64,000 bases of DNA from Syngnathus acus (Eukaryota; Chordata; Actinopteri; Syngnathiformes; Syngnathidae): positions 15,292,991-15,356,990 of the forward strand of contig NC_051092.1 of the NCBI RefSeq assembly GCF_901709675.1, read 5' to 3'. The notes below the pieces were generated by a model. That model was not told where the DNA came from, did not search any database, and saw nothing but the letters and a program-made list of their open reading frames with translations. Below, one piece after another: positions 1 through 9,353 of this stretch (the stretch's first letter is position 1; each line of letters opens with the position of its first letter). Position numbers and translations under genes: made by a program.

Positions 1-521
1 AGCCGCTCCAGACGTACAGCTGAGTCCGGAATGTTGACGGTCAACCAAGTCTCAGTGAACACGAGCACACAGCAGTCACGCACCGTCCGGTTTGTAGATC
101 TCAGCAAGCGAATGTGATCCATTTTGTTGTCCAGCGATCGAACATTCGCCAGAAGAATGGAAGGCACGGCCGGGCGAGCTGGGTTGGCCGCCAGCCTGGC
201 CCGGACGCCCCCACGCTTGCCCCTCTTCAGCCTCCTCGCACACCGCTTTCGACGCTTCCCAACCGGGGGAGGAATAGCAGACGAGTCCGGCGACGATTCA
301 GGACGTAGCAGTCCGAGCTCCTTTAATGTCCCCGCATCAAAGTCCAGAACCCGACAAAACTCGCTTTCGCCGATGTCGAGCAGAACCTGCCTGCCGTACT
401 TGTAGCACGACTCAGTACGACGAGACGAACACACAAAACTGCCGGACAAACACTCATTAGACGAACAAAACACCGTTCGGGCGGGACAGAGAGAGGTCGC
501 TGCGTATGCACGCGCCGCCAT
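1..521 (-). pseudogene. L2-type LINE ORF, N-terminal part with start of APE endonuclease (runs off left edge)
   Basis: Read on the minus strand from an ATG at 521-519, the frame stays open for 173 codons to the window edge. The first ~110 residues are low-complexity and basic. They lead into the typical start of an apurinic-like endonuclease of L2/CR1-type non-LTR retrotransposons: NVRSLDNK (about 145-124) followed by a VFTETWL block near 55-35, which holds the catalytic Glu. No stop is seen in this part, so it may come from a fairly young copy, but the RT half is outside the window. The ORF start abuts decayed Ty3/gypsy pol sequence at 522, so the LINE 5' end lies at or near that junction. 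The family call rests on motif recall, not a search. Confidence 0.7.
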
Positions 522-524
522 CTT

Positions 525-1337
525 ATGGACCTGGGGCTGGCTCATCAATGGGGAGTGAAGCTCCTGCCTCTGAGCCCTTCGATCCCCGCCCATGCCATCG
601 ATGGTCGGCTGATAGGCGAAATTACTTCCATCACGGAACCGGTCGGGTTGCGGATTTCCGGTAACCACCATGAAACCATACAGTGCTTTCTTGTGCCACT
701 CTCAGGACAGCGGCTCATTCTGGGGCACCCCTGGTTGCGCCAGCACAACCCCATGCTGGACTGGGAGGTGGGAACTGTACGGCAGCGGAGCGATCGCTGC
801 CACCGTCTTTGCCTGAAGGCAGCCACTAGTGCGTCCGGAGAGTCTCCACCCAGTCCCCGTCCAGACCTTACCAAGGTACCGGCTCATTACCATGAACTCG
901 CAGACGTTTTCTGCAAAACCAAAGCGACTGCGCTTCCTCCTCACCGCTCCTATGATTGCGCCATCGACTTGCTACCCGGTACCTCTCCTCCCAAGGGCCG
1001 TGTATACTCCCTGTCCGCGCCGGAACGCAGGACCATGGAGGAGTACATCCAGGACTCCCTGGCGGCAGGGATCATCCGACCCTCCTCGTCGCCCGCAGGA
1101 GCGGGATTTTTCTTCGTCGGGAAGAAGGATGGTACGCCCCGCCCGTGCATAGACTACCGGGGGATAAATGACATCACGGTTAAGAACCGCTACCCGCTGC
1201 CTCTCCTCTCGTCCGCCTTTGAGAGTCTCCAGGCCGCAACCATCTTTACCAAGTTGGATCTCCGTAACGCATACCACCTGGTGCGCATTCGAGAGGGAGA
1301 TGAGTGGAAGACTCCTCGCTGTCAAGCTGGCATTGGC
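525..1337 (+). pseudogene. Ty3/gypsy pol fragment: protease end and N-terminal reverse transcriptase
   Basis: One open frame. It begins inside the retropepsin-like domain (the conserved ILGHPWL segment lies at about 718-738) and continues through the RT thumb-side start (KKDGTPR at about 1123-1143, DYRGIN at 1151-1168, [10 protein letters not shown] at 1248-1277). The frame loses homology directly after the next conserved block at about 1315, where the sequence jumps to RNase H. The RT catalytic aspartates (YVDD-type) are therefore absent. The listed ATG at 525 is chance; the element's real start is upstream. Confidence 0.85.
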
Positions 1338-1474
1338 TAGAGGGCGCTGCCTCGCCGTTCATTGTTTGGACAGACCACCGTAACTTGGAGTATCTGCGAT
1401 TGGCTAAGAGGCTGAATGCCAGGCAAGCTCGGTGGGCTCTGTTTTTTGATCGTTTTAACTTCTCGCTCTCCTAG
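1338..1474 (+). pseudogene. Ty3/gypsy RNase H C-terminal remnant
   Basis: A short frame from about 1330 contains the WTDHRNLEY motif (near 1370-1396) that closes the RNase H domain of Ty3/gypsy polyproteins, then a basic stretch, and ends at TAG 1472-1474. It follows the RT fragment without the palm, connection and RNase H core between them. This marks an internal deletion of several hundred codons with its breakpoint near 1315-1330. Confidence 0.75.
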
Positions 1475-1574
1475 GGCCGGTCCCCACTATCCTTCCGAGC
1501 TCCGTTCGAGTCGCAACCCTGTCATGGGAGATTGAGCGCCAGGTGGAGGCCGCTTCGCGCAATCAACCCAGGCT

Positions 1575-2635
1575 CAGCAATTGCTCGGGGGGGTTGCCTG
1601 TCATCCTGGGGCTGCCCGCATGAGATATGTGGTATCCCAGCGGTTCTGGTGGCCCACCTGGAGAGATGACGTCCACGAAATACGTTCAGGCCTGTCTCAT
1701 CTGCAACCGCTGCAAGGCGTCGAATCGTCCTCCAGCCGGATTATTCCAACCGTTGCCCGTTCCCCGGCGCCCCTGGTCCCACTTGTCGATTGACTTTGTC
1801 ACGGGCCTTCCGCCCTCGGAGGGGAACACAGTGGTTCTTACTGTTGTGGACCGCTTTAGTAAGATGACCCATTTTATTCCCCTGCGTAAGCTTCAGTCGG
1901 CAAAGCAAACGGCGTCCATTATGCTGCGGGAGATCTTTCGTCACCACGGCCTCCCACGGGACATCGTGTCGGACCGAGGCCCACAATTTGCCTCCGCCTT
2001 CAGGACAGAATTCTGTCGGCTCCACGGCGCCATGGCCAGCCTCTCCTCGGGGTTTTACCCGCAGTCCAACGGGCAAGCAGAGCGCGTTAACCAGGAGCTG
2101 GGTAAGTCCCTCCAATGCATGGCCGCTGGAGATCAGCACGGGTGGGCCAAACAGCTACCCTGGGTGGAGTATGCGCATAATACCCGACCCAGTTCGACCA
2201 CGGGTCTTTCGCCCTTCCAGTGCGTCTTTGGATACCAGCCGCCTCTGTTCGCCCACCAGGAGCGTAGTGCTGCGTGCCCGTCCGCCCTGGGTTGTGTTCG
2301 CTGCTGGGCAAGAGGTCTCTCTCCTCCGCTCAGTTGCAGGCTACACTCGCCAGGCGAACAAGTGGCGGATGCCGGCTCCGAGGTACAGTGTGCGACAGCG
2401 CGTGTGGCTCTCAACACGGGACTTGTTGTTATGCTCGGGATCCCGCAAGCTGGCTCCACGCTTCGTTGGTCCATTCCCTATACGCAAGGTGATCAACCAG
2501 TCTGCCATCCGCTTGCGCCTCCCAGGTTCCTTGAGAGTCCATCCCACGTTCCACGTCTCTCGTGTGAAGCCCGTGTTTGAGTGTCTGCTGGTCTCGGCGT
2601 CTGCTGCGCCGCCACCCCGGCTCGTCGAGGGGTAG
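1575..2635 (+). pseudogene. Ty3/gypsy integrase, frameshifted
   Basis: The HHCC zinc-binding region starts in one frame (about 1581-1680) and passes into another for the CLICNRC cysteines and the catalytic core (1690-2262). The core shows the DDE pattern: Asp in the SIDFVTG block near 1786-1806, Asp in SDRGPQF near 1969-1989, and Glu in NGQAER near 2069-2086. A second frameshift near 2265 moves the C-terminal GPY/F-type module ([10 protein letters not shown]) to a third frame that ends at 2635. Catalytic residues are visible, but the frames are not continuous, so no functional protein is expected. Confidence 0.85.
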
Positions 2636-2639
2636 CCGG

Positions 2640-2845
2640 TCTACACTGTCCGTTCCTTGTTCCGGTCGCGCCGCCGCGGCCGGGGGTTCCAGTACCTGAT
2701 AGACTGGGAGGGTTACGAGGACGCGCACCGCTCCTGGGTGCCGAGCCGCTGGATCAGCGACCCATCACTCATTGCAGAGTTTCACCGACGGCATCCGGAC
2801 CAGCCCGGCCCTCGGCGGGGGCGTCCGAGGCGGACGGTGTCCTGA
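2640..2845 (+). pseudogene. Chromodomain at the C-terminus of the Ty3/gypsy pol
   Basis: The frame ending at TGA 2843-2845 reads as a chromodomain: basic start, then [10 protein letters not shown] at about 2689-2718 and a SWVPSRWI block at about 2731-2754. Such modules fused to integrase mark chromodomain-carrying Ty3/gypsy elements and are thought to guide integration toward particular chromatin. It sits in a different frame from the integrase C-terminus just upstream. Confidence 0.82.
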
Positions 2846-2925
2846 TCCCTCCCGCCTGCCTGTTCCGGTGGGTTGCGGGAGTGTTCTGGTGTTTCCTGGG
2901 GACGTCGGGGGCCGTCCCTTGCGGA

Positions 2926-2944
2926 GGGGGGGGGGGGGGGGTTC
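2926..2944 (+). other. Polypurine tract in front of 3' LTR
   Basis: A run of G residues preceded by GCGGA ends three bases before the LTR TG. Its position matches the plus-strand primer site of LTR retrotransposons. Confidence 0.6.
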
Positions 2945-3266
2945 TGTCACGTGTGGGTGCCGCCAGCTGCTCGGCCACGCCCCCCTATCACCGTGATCAC
3001 CGGCACCTGGCGCTGGCTCATCAGGAAGTCTATATTAGCGTGACCAGCGCAACTCCAGTTGTCAGCTTGTCTTGTCCTGTCCTTGTCCGCATCAGAGCAG
3101 AGAGAAAAAGAAAGAAGAGAAGAGAAAGAAGAGTCTTGTCATCTAGCCACCCACGCTCAGCAAATACAGCCTCGCCCGTCCACTGCTCCAAGACTCCATC
3201 GAGCCCCTTCCCTTTCACAATAAAGTCTGGTCACTCTGCACATGGCTGTACTGTCCGATCCTTACA
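2945..3266 (+). repeat. 3' LTR of the Ty3/gypsy element
   Basis: It begins TGTCACGTG and ends TTACA at 3266, about 322 bp. It holds an AATAAA signal at 3219-3224 near its 3' end, as expected for the R region. The five bases after it (CTGAC, 3267-3271) should be the target duplication, but the 5' LTR is outside or lost, so this cannot be checked. The LTR ends only 19 bp before a splice acceptor of the next gene. Confidence 0.75.
3219..3224 (+). terminator. LTR polyadenylation signal AATAAA
   Basis: AATAAA lies 42 bp before the LTR end, inside the 3' LTR. Confidence 0.6.
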
Positions 3267-3285
3267 CTGACATTGTCTTTTTCAG

Positions 3286-3909
3286 TTTGCAGAACATCTT
3301 CTTTCAAATGAAGAAATAGATTTCTCAGCAAAGACACATGATATAAATAGGTACAGGCTGCAAATTGCCACAACGCTTCTATTAGAGACTGGTAAGTAAT
3401 ATGCACCCAAGAGATGTTATTGCCACCCAAAGCATGGTCCTGACTGTGCTATCAATTCTATATACAACTCAGTTAAGCTTTACACAGGGAAGTACTATAG
3501 CAATCCTTCTGGCTTTGTTTTCACAGATGATTTATCTAACTTGTTTTTTTTTTTTGTGGGGAAGCTACACATGACAGACAACAGATGGGTAATTGTCAGG
3601 TCTTGTTAACTAATGCATCTGATGATTAAGAAATATATTGAGTTACACATTCATTGTAAATTATTGTCTGTTCTATGTTTGCATTTTGATGTTTTTAACT
3701 TAACATGTAATATTTTAAAATGTATGTATAATCTTGCTTTTTTCTTTGTTTACCAGATTCAGTGTGACGAGTGTTGCAGGTGGTTCCATCTTGTATGTGT
3801 TGGGGAGCCTCCAACCGAAGGCTCTTTTTTGTGTTCAACATGTACAGAGATTAAATGCGAAATATTTGAAGCTTGCTTGAAGAACATTTTGCTTTTTTTT
3901 ATGTCTTAA
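3286..3909 (+). CDS. Last three exons of an unidentified gene with a PHD-type zinc finger
   Basis: Three exons join with consistent phases. 3286-3391 has acceptor TTTTTCAG and donor GTAAGT and reads in phase from its first base. 3565-3599 has an acceptor after a T run and donor GTCTTG. 3757-3909 has acceptor TTTACCAG and ends at TAA 3907-3909. The joined frame has no stop and puts a short Cys-bearing segment directly before QCDECCRWFHLVC and a final C-x2-C, the second half of a PHD finger (WFH with flanking Cys), which usually reads histone tails. AATAAA overlaps the stop codon. The 35-bp middle exon is the weakest part. I do not recognise the rest of the protein (first exon FAEHLLSNEE...). 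It could be a host gene or a gene derived from a transposase with a C-terminal PHD finger. The Ty3/gypsy LTR lies immediately upstream. Confidence 0.55.
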
Positions 3910-3913
3910 TAAA
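3908..3913 (+). terminator. Poly(A) signal of the PHD-type gene
   Basis: AATAAA overlaps the TAA stop of the last exon, so the 3' UTR would be very short. Confidence 0.5.
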
Positions 3914-4093
3914 GTTTAAAGTTATTATTTTTGATGTCTGTTATATGATTAAGAAACAAAGTTGTTTGACCAAAATAAGGACGAAATTGATAAAGTGCAG
4001 TAATAAAGGTATCACTGAACAAATCATTTATTTTTTCTTCTCTGTTATTAAGTTCGAACTGCACAATGCATTCAATAATTTCTTCACTATAAG

Positions 4094-5206
4094 TACCGTA
4101 TTTTCCGCCCTAAAAGGCGCACCTAAAAACCTAAACTTTTCTCAAAAGCCGACAGTGCGCCTTATAGGCCAGTGCGCCTTATATATGGATCAACTGATGA
4201 ATTTGTTGATCCATACTGGTTGTACACAGTGCTCTGCCAAAATGTTTCAGTACGTTTTAGTACGACTAGTAAATTACAAGGTCGCATCGCTTCCCAGCAT
4301 TACGGCAACTGTAGTCAGGGGGCGTCACCGAATAGCTGCTATACGTACCAGGCTATTTCATGTCAAAATAGGCTGCTCTGTTAATGTTTCGAGTAAATCT
4401 ACGGATCGATATGGAAGGGAAACATAGGTAAGTAGTACCAATGCGTTAGATCGAACTTTAGTCAGTTCCGATCATTTTATAGGAGATTGTTTGAGAAACG
4501 CGATTGTTTACACTTTGCTGAGGCTCATGGGAGATTGCGAGCTGAGGCTCGTGAGACTTTGCGGATGGCTAATGCTATTGCGATAGCTGCTATACGTACC
4601 AGGCTATTTCATGTCAAAATAGGCTGCTCTGTTAATGTTTCGAGTAAATCTACGGATCGATATGGAAGGGAAACATAGGTAAGTAGTACCAATGCGTTAG
4701 ATCGAACTTTAGTCAGTTCCGATCATTTTATAGGAGATCGTTTGAGAAACGCGATTGTTTACACTTTGCTGAGGCTCATGGGAGATTGCGAGCTGAGGCT
4801 CGTGAGACTTTGCGGATGGCTAATGCTATTGCGATAGCTGCTATACGTACCAGGCTATTTCGTGTCAAAATAGGCTGCTCTGTTAATGTTTCGAGTAAAT
4901 CTACGGATCGATATGGAAGGGAAACATAGGAAAGTAGTACCAATGCGTTAGATCGAACTTTAGTCAGTTCTGATCATTTTATAGGAGATCGTTTGAGAAA
5001 CGCGATTGTTTACAGAGGGCTCGTTGGTTATTGGCTAGTGGATGCATACCGCAACCCTAGTCAACCTCAGTTTGATGCAGTATAGCTTCTATTTTATGCG
5101 CCTTATAATCTGGTGCGCCTTATATATGGACAAAGTTTTAAAATGGGCCGTTCATTGAAGGTGCGCCTTATAACCCGGTGCGCCTTTTAGGGCGGAAAAT
5201 ACGGTA
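4094..5206 (+). mobile_element. TA-target MITE, family A copy 1, with internal 251-bp tandem array
   Basis: It starts TA-CCGTATTTTCCGCCC and ends GGGCGGAAAATACGG-TA: imperfect inverted ends with a TA target duplication. Behind each end lie repeated GTGCGCCTTATA motifs. No transposase frame is present. The centre carries 251-bp units beginning CTGCTATACG at 4336, 4587 and 4838. Three other copies of the family are in this window (8207, 13171, 15366). The TA duplication points to a Tc1/mariner-like mobiliser, which is inference. Confidence 0.85.
4336..5013 (+). repeat. 251-bp tandem array (about 2.7 units) inside MITE A copy 1
   Basis: Unit starts are exactly 251 bp apart (4336, 4587, 4838). 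Units are almost identical. Each contains two diverged 24-bp sub-repeats starting GCTGAGGCTC. The 63-codon frames seen in each unit are not coding: 251 is not a multiple of three and each frame closes inside a unit. Confidence 0.9.
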
Positions 5207-5329
5207 CTCAGTCATACAACAGTTAAAAGGAACATTTGTAACCCTCTCCTAAAATATGTATTGGTTTAGCTTTTCAAACATGTAAATCGAAGTGCACCTC
5301 ATTTATTAAACACACACACATATACACCA

Positions 5330-6215
5330 TTTTGAATGGGGGGGAACATATCCTCACGGGGCCGCCGTGGGGATATGTTCCCCCCCTGTAATTTGGCCTA
5401 GGAATGAGGGAACCTGTTCAAATTTGCCACACTACCTGAACAGACCCCCAGAAAGACAGAAAAAAAGCCAGTTGGAGTCCAGGACTCACGTTCTCAAAAT
5501 GAGGGGGGGGGGGGGGGACATATCTTAACGGGGCCGCCGTGAGGATGTGTTCCCCCCTGTAATTTGGCCTAGGAATGAGGGAACCTGTTCAAATTTGCCA
5601 CACTACCTGAACAGACCCCCAGGAAGACAGAAAAAAAGCCAGTTGGAGTCCAGGACTCACAGTTCTCAAAATGAGGGGGTGGAACATTTCCTCATGGGGC
5701 CGCCGTGAGGATGTGTTCCCCCCTGTAATTTGGGCTAGAAATGAGGCAACCTGTTCAAATTTGCCACACTACCTGAACAGACCCCCAGGAACACAGAATA
5801 AAAGCCATTTGGAGTCCAAGACTCACCGTTCTCAAAATGAGGGGGGGAACATTTCTTCACGGGGCCGCCGTGAGTATCTGTTCCCCCCTGTAATTTGGGC
5901 TACGAATGAGGGAGCATGTTCAAATTTGCCACACTGCCTGAACAGACCCCCAGGAAGACAGAAAAAAAAAACTGTTGGAGTCCAGGACTCACCGTTCTCA
6001 AAATGGGGGGGGGGGGGGGACTTTTCCTCACGGGGCCGCTGTGAGGATGTGTTCCCCCCCCCTGTAATTTGGCCTAGGAATGAGGGAACATGTTCAAATT
6101 TGCCACACAACCTGAACAGACCCCCAGGAAGACAGAAAAAAAGCCAGTCGATGTCCAGGACTCACCGTTCTCAAAATTGGAGGGGGGCACAAATTCTCAC
6201 GGGTTGACATTTTTT
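5330..6215 (+). repeat. Minisatellite of ~166-173-bp units, each with a GC hairpin
   Basis: Five to six direct units start at the CTCAAAATGAGGGG boundary (about 5330, 5492, 5663, 5829, 5995, 6168). Each holds a G run, GAACATATCCTCACGG, a GGCCGC loop, then the reverse complement CCGTGAGGATATGTTC and a C run. The rest of the unit (AATTTGCCACACTACCTGAAC) is shared. Open frames across it are by-products of the repeat. Confidence 0.88.
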
Positions 6216-6537
6216 ATAGAGTTCCTGTTACAATTTTTATCCCCCCTCCCCACCACCTGTCACTTTGCTTGGGACAAAGGGAGCCTTAGAAACTGAAATT
6301 TTTTCTCAATTATCCATTCAAATCAATTCACTCAAATCATTCTCGTTATGAAAGATTTGATCACAAAATGTGTGTGGCTTTTTCTTAAATGAACACGTTT
6401 GACATTGCTATAGTGTCAGCTTTTAATTATATTGCGCGGTCATTTTAAAGCGAATTGATAAATGCAACAATGTTAATTTGCTTTGAAAATACCTGAGTAA
6501 TAAAATGGATGGATAAATGATGATCACAATTAAGTAT

Positions 6538-6745
6538 AAAGTCTCCTTTGTAATGTATACTCCTTGTAGCATGTAATGGTACCCCAAAAGAGGAGTTTCT
6601 TTGCATCGAGGTTTATGCAAAGAGCTCACGTAATTTATCGTAAAGTCTCCTTTGTAATGTATACTCCTTGTAGCATGTAATGGTACCCCAAAAGAGGAGT
6701 TTCTTTGCATCGAGGTTTATGCAAAGAGGTCACGTAATTATATCG
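6538..6745. repeat. 104-bp tandem duplication
   Basis: The block starting AAAGTCTCCTTTGTAATG occurs at 6538 and again at 6642, almost unchanged through GAGGTTTATGCAAAGAG. There are two units only and no recognised gene. Confidence 0.85.
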
Positions 6746-7179
6746 TTGCTTTTTGGTGAAGTGATTGAGTGATCCGTCTGTACGACTGGTCTTTGAATGC
6801 CGCTTCAACGGCAGAACGCGAATGAACTTAAAGATATCAAATGAGAATAATCCTCTCTAAAAATTAAAATTGACTGACGCAAACGTGAGTTCTTCATGTT
6901 TTTATTGAAAACAACATAGTGCTGACGCCGTACGACGCCGTACGGCATCGGTTTTTCGCTTTCCAAACAAGGCGTGCGCGCTCCCGCGGAAGGGGGAACA
7001 AAATCTCACGGGGGAACCAAATCGAGCACACCTGTTCACTCCGCGCTCTATTTCTATCAGTGCCGAATTTCGAGTGTGAGCTGTGACATCAGCATTCTCG
7101 TAATTTGCGCGCTGAGTTTTCAGATACAGTTTTACGCTGAAGCCATCCACAAACCTTCCCCTGGAATCCTTCCATTAAA

Positions 7180-7425
7180 ATGAGTGGCCCAAGGAAAAGA
7201 AAGGTGGACACTGAGTGCCGAGTGTTAAAAAAAAAGAGTGGACAATTTGGCTCGACCTACGTGTTTGAGCAGACGTTCAGCCACAAGATCATCAACAAAG
7301 CCCGTCACAGATCTTGGTTAATGGACCAACACCTCGGCTCGATCCTAAGAATTGCAACAACAAATTTTAATCAAGACTATGATGCACTTGCAAAAAAGGG
7401 AGACCAACAACACTGTTCCCACTGA
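7180..7425 (+). pseudogene. hAT transposase remnant: N-terminus fused to C-terminus
   Basis: An 81-codon frame. Its first ~17 residues (MSGPRKRKVDTECRV) match the start of the hAT-derived proteins related to GTF2IRD2/ZBED5/FAM200. The rest, from FGSTYVFEQTFS through SILRIATTNF, matches the very C-terminal dimerisation segment of the same group. The ~500 residues between (BED finger, DDE core) are gone. It is an internal deletion derivative that by chance, or selection, kept frame across the junction. An A-run lies at the junction. I did not find convincing terminal repeats around it. Confidence 0.65.
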
Positions 7426-7429
7426 AAAT

Positions 7430-8047
7430 GAAGGGGAGTTTGTTGTAAAAAAAAAAAAATGCATTTCGAAAATAATTTGACAAATAGCAGGGATTGACAC
7501 CAGCGACCATTCTCATTTTCAAACAATGCAGGACGCTCAAGGACATTGATGCACCACCTGTTTGCGACTAATCTTAACCTGTAAAGTTCATAAGGCTTAC
7601 TTTAAGGAAGTGTTTCCCGTTTCCTCACCTCTGTCACCAGGTGTTTGTGAGTTAAAGCTCTGCTCTGATTTTCAGATATCCATCACCGTGTTGCCGTTTT
7701 GATTTCTTTATTACTTTATTTAGATGTATTCTCTCATTGATTCTTCAAGATGATGTATTTGGTCAGAATATTTGCCGTTTGATGTGATTTCGCCTCATAA
7801 GATAAACATCTTTCATAAATCTGACCTGTAGGCGCTGAAGTGAGGGAAACTGTTATTCATAATAACAGTGTCATATTTAATGAGAATCACTGATAATAGT
7901 TTTTGGTGAAATATTTTTTTTAATGCTGTTAATAAATGCATTTGGTTTTCAAAAGCTTTTTTTGAATATCCATGCTTTACTACCTACTAAAGGCCAAAAC
8001 CGTTTATGGAATGACCTTTACATGTCGTTTATGTTATGTCACACAAA
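7430..8047. other. Unassigned spacer
   Basis: AT-rich sequence between the hAT remnant and the next hAT element. I see no coding frame, splice pair or repeat that I can name. Confidence 0.4.
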
Positions 8048-8206
8048 CACTACATCAGGGGTCACCAACCTTTCCTAAACCGAGAGCTACTTCCTGGGTA
8101 CTGATTAAGGCAAAGGGCTACCAGTTTGACACACACTTCTGAAATAGCCAATTTGCTCAATTTGTCTTTCACTATGTGTTGTTATTGTCATTTCCTAATT
8201 CACATG

Positions 8207-9323
8207 TACCGTATTTTCCGGACTATAAGGCGCACCTAAAAACCTAAAAGTTTCTCAAAAGCTGACAGTGCGCCTTATAGTCCAGTGCGCCTTATATATG
8301 GATCAATTGATGAATTTGTTGATCCATACTGGTTGTACACAGTGCTCTGCCAAAATGTTTCAGTACGTTTTAGTACGACTAGTAAATTACAAGGTCGCAT
8401 CGCTTCCCAACATTACGGCAACTGTAGTCAGGGGGCGTCACCGAATACCTGTTGTACCCGCGAGGCTATTTCATTTCAAAATAGGCTGCTCCGTTAATGT
8501 TTTGAGTAAATTTACGGATTGATATGGAAGGGAAACATAGGTAAGCAGTACCAATGTGTTAGATCGAACTTTAGTCAGTTCCGATCATTTTATAGGAGAT
8601 AGTTTGAGAAACGCGATTGTTTACACTTTGCTGAGGCTCATGGGAGATTGCGAGCTGAGGCTCATGGGACTTTGCGGATGGCTAATGCTATAACGATAGC
8701 TGCTATACGTACCAGGCTATTTCATGTCAAAATAGGCTGCTCTGTTATTGCTTCGAGTAAATCTACGGATCGATATGGAAGGGAAACATAGGTAAGTAGT
8801 ACCAATGCGTTAGATCGAACTTTAGTCAGTTCCGATCATTTTATAGGAGATCGTTTGAGAAACGCGATTGTTTACACTTTGCTGAGGCTCATGGGAGATT
8901 GCGAGCTGAGGCTCATGGGACTTTGCGGATGGCTAATGCTATAACGATAGCTGCTATACGTACCAGGCTATTTCATGTCTGTCAAAATAGGCTGCTCTGT
9001 TAATGTTTCGAGTAAATCTACGGATCGATATGGAAGGGAAACATAGGTAAGTAGTACCAATGCGTTAGATCGAACTTTAGTCAGTTCCGATCATTTTATA
9101 GGAGATCGTTTGAGAAACGCGATTGTTTACAGAGGGCTCGTTGGTTATTGGCTAGTGGATGCATACCGCAACCCTAGTCAACCTCAGTTTGTTGCAGTAT
9201 AGCTTCTATTTTATGCGCCTTATAATCCGGTGCGCCTTATATATGGACAAAGTTTTAAAATGGGCCGTTCATTGAAGGTGCGCCTTATAATCCGGTGCGC
9301 CTAATAGTGCGGAAAATACGGTA
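8207..9323 (+). mobile_element. TA-target MITE, family A copy 2 (nested in hAT)
   Basis: It begins TA-CCGTATTTTCCGGACTATAAGG and ends GCGGAAAATACGG-TA. The internal 251-bp units start at about 8449, 8700 and 8951; the last carries a 4-bp insertion. The end sequence differs from copies 1, 3 and 4 (CCGGACTATAAGG instead of CCGCCCTAAAAGG), marking a subfamily. The sister hAT at 37758 has no insertion at this site. Confidence 0.87.
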
Positions 9324-9353
9324 AGTGTGATTTTAACAAGAATAGCAAAAATA

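Larger units (their letters stand above)
522..3266 (+). mobile_element. Decayed Ty3/gypsy LTR retrotransposon with chromodomain (3' part)
   Basis: In order on the plus strand: the end of an aspartic protease and N-terminal reverse transcriptase (525-1337), a short RNase H tail (to 1474), integrase (about 1575-2635), a chromodomain (2640-2845), a G-rich polypurine tract, and a 3' LTR (2945-3266). Gag, the 5' LTR and the start of pol are missing; an L2-type LINE start abuts the break at 522. The order protease-RT-RNase H-integrase-chromodomain is that of chromodomain-bearing Ty3/gypsy elements of fish. The copy is dead: it has a large internal deletion removing the RT active site and at least two frameshifts in integrase. 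Confidence 0.88.

Noticed and set aside
4172-4678. 63-70-codon frames (MRLIYGS..., MFEKRDC...) repeated in all four MITE A copies
   Set aside because: They are frames through the 251-bp repeat; the unit is not a multiple of three and every frame closes within a unit. Repetition comes from the array, not from selection on protein.
4336-5013. Direct repeats as a possible CRISPR array
   Set aside because: Units are 251 bp without unique spacers, and the DNA is clearly eukaryotic.
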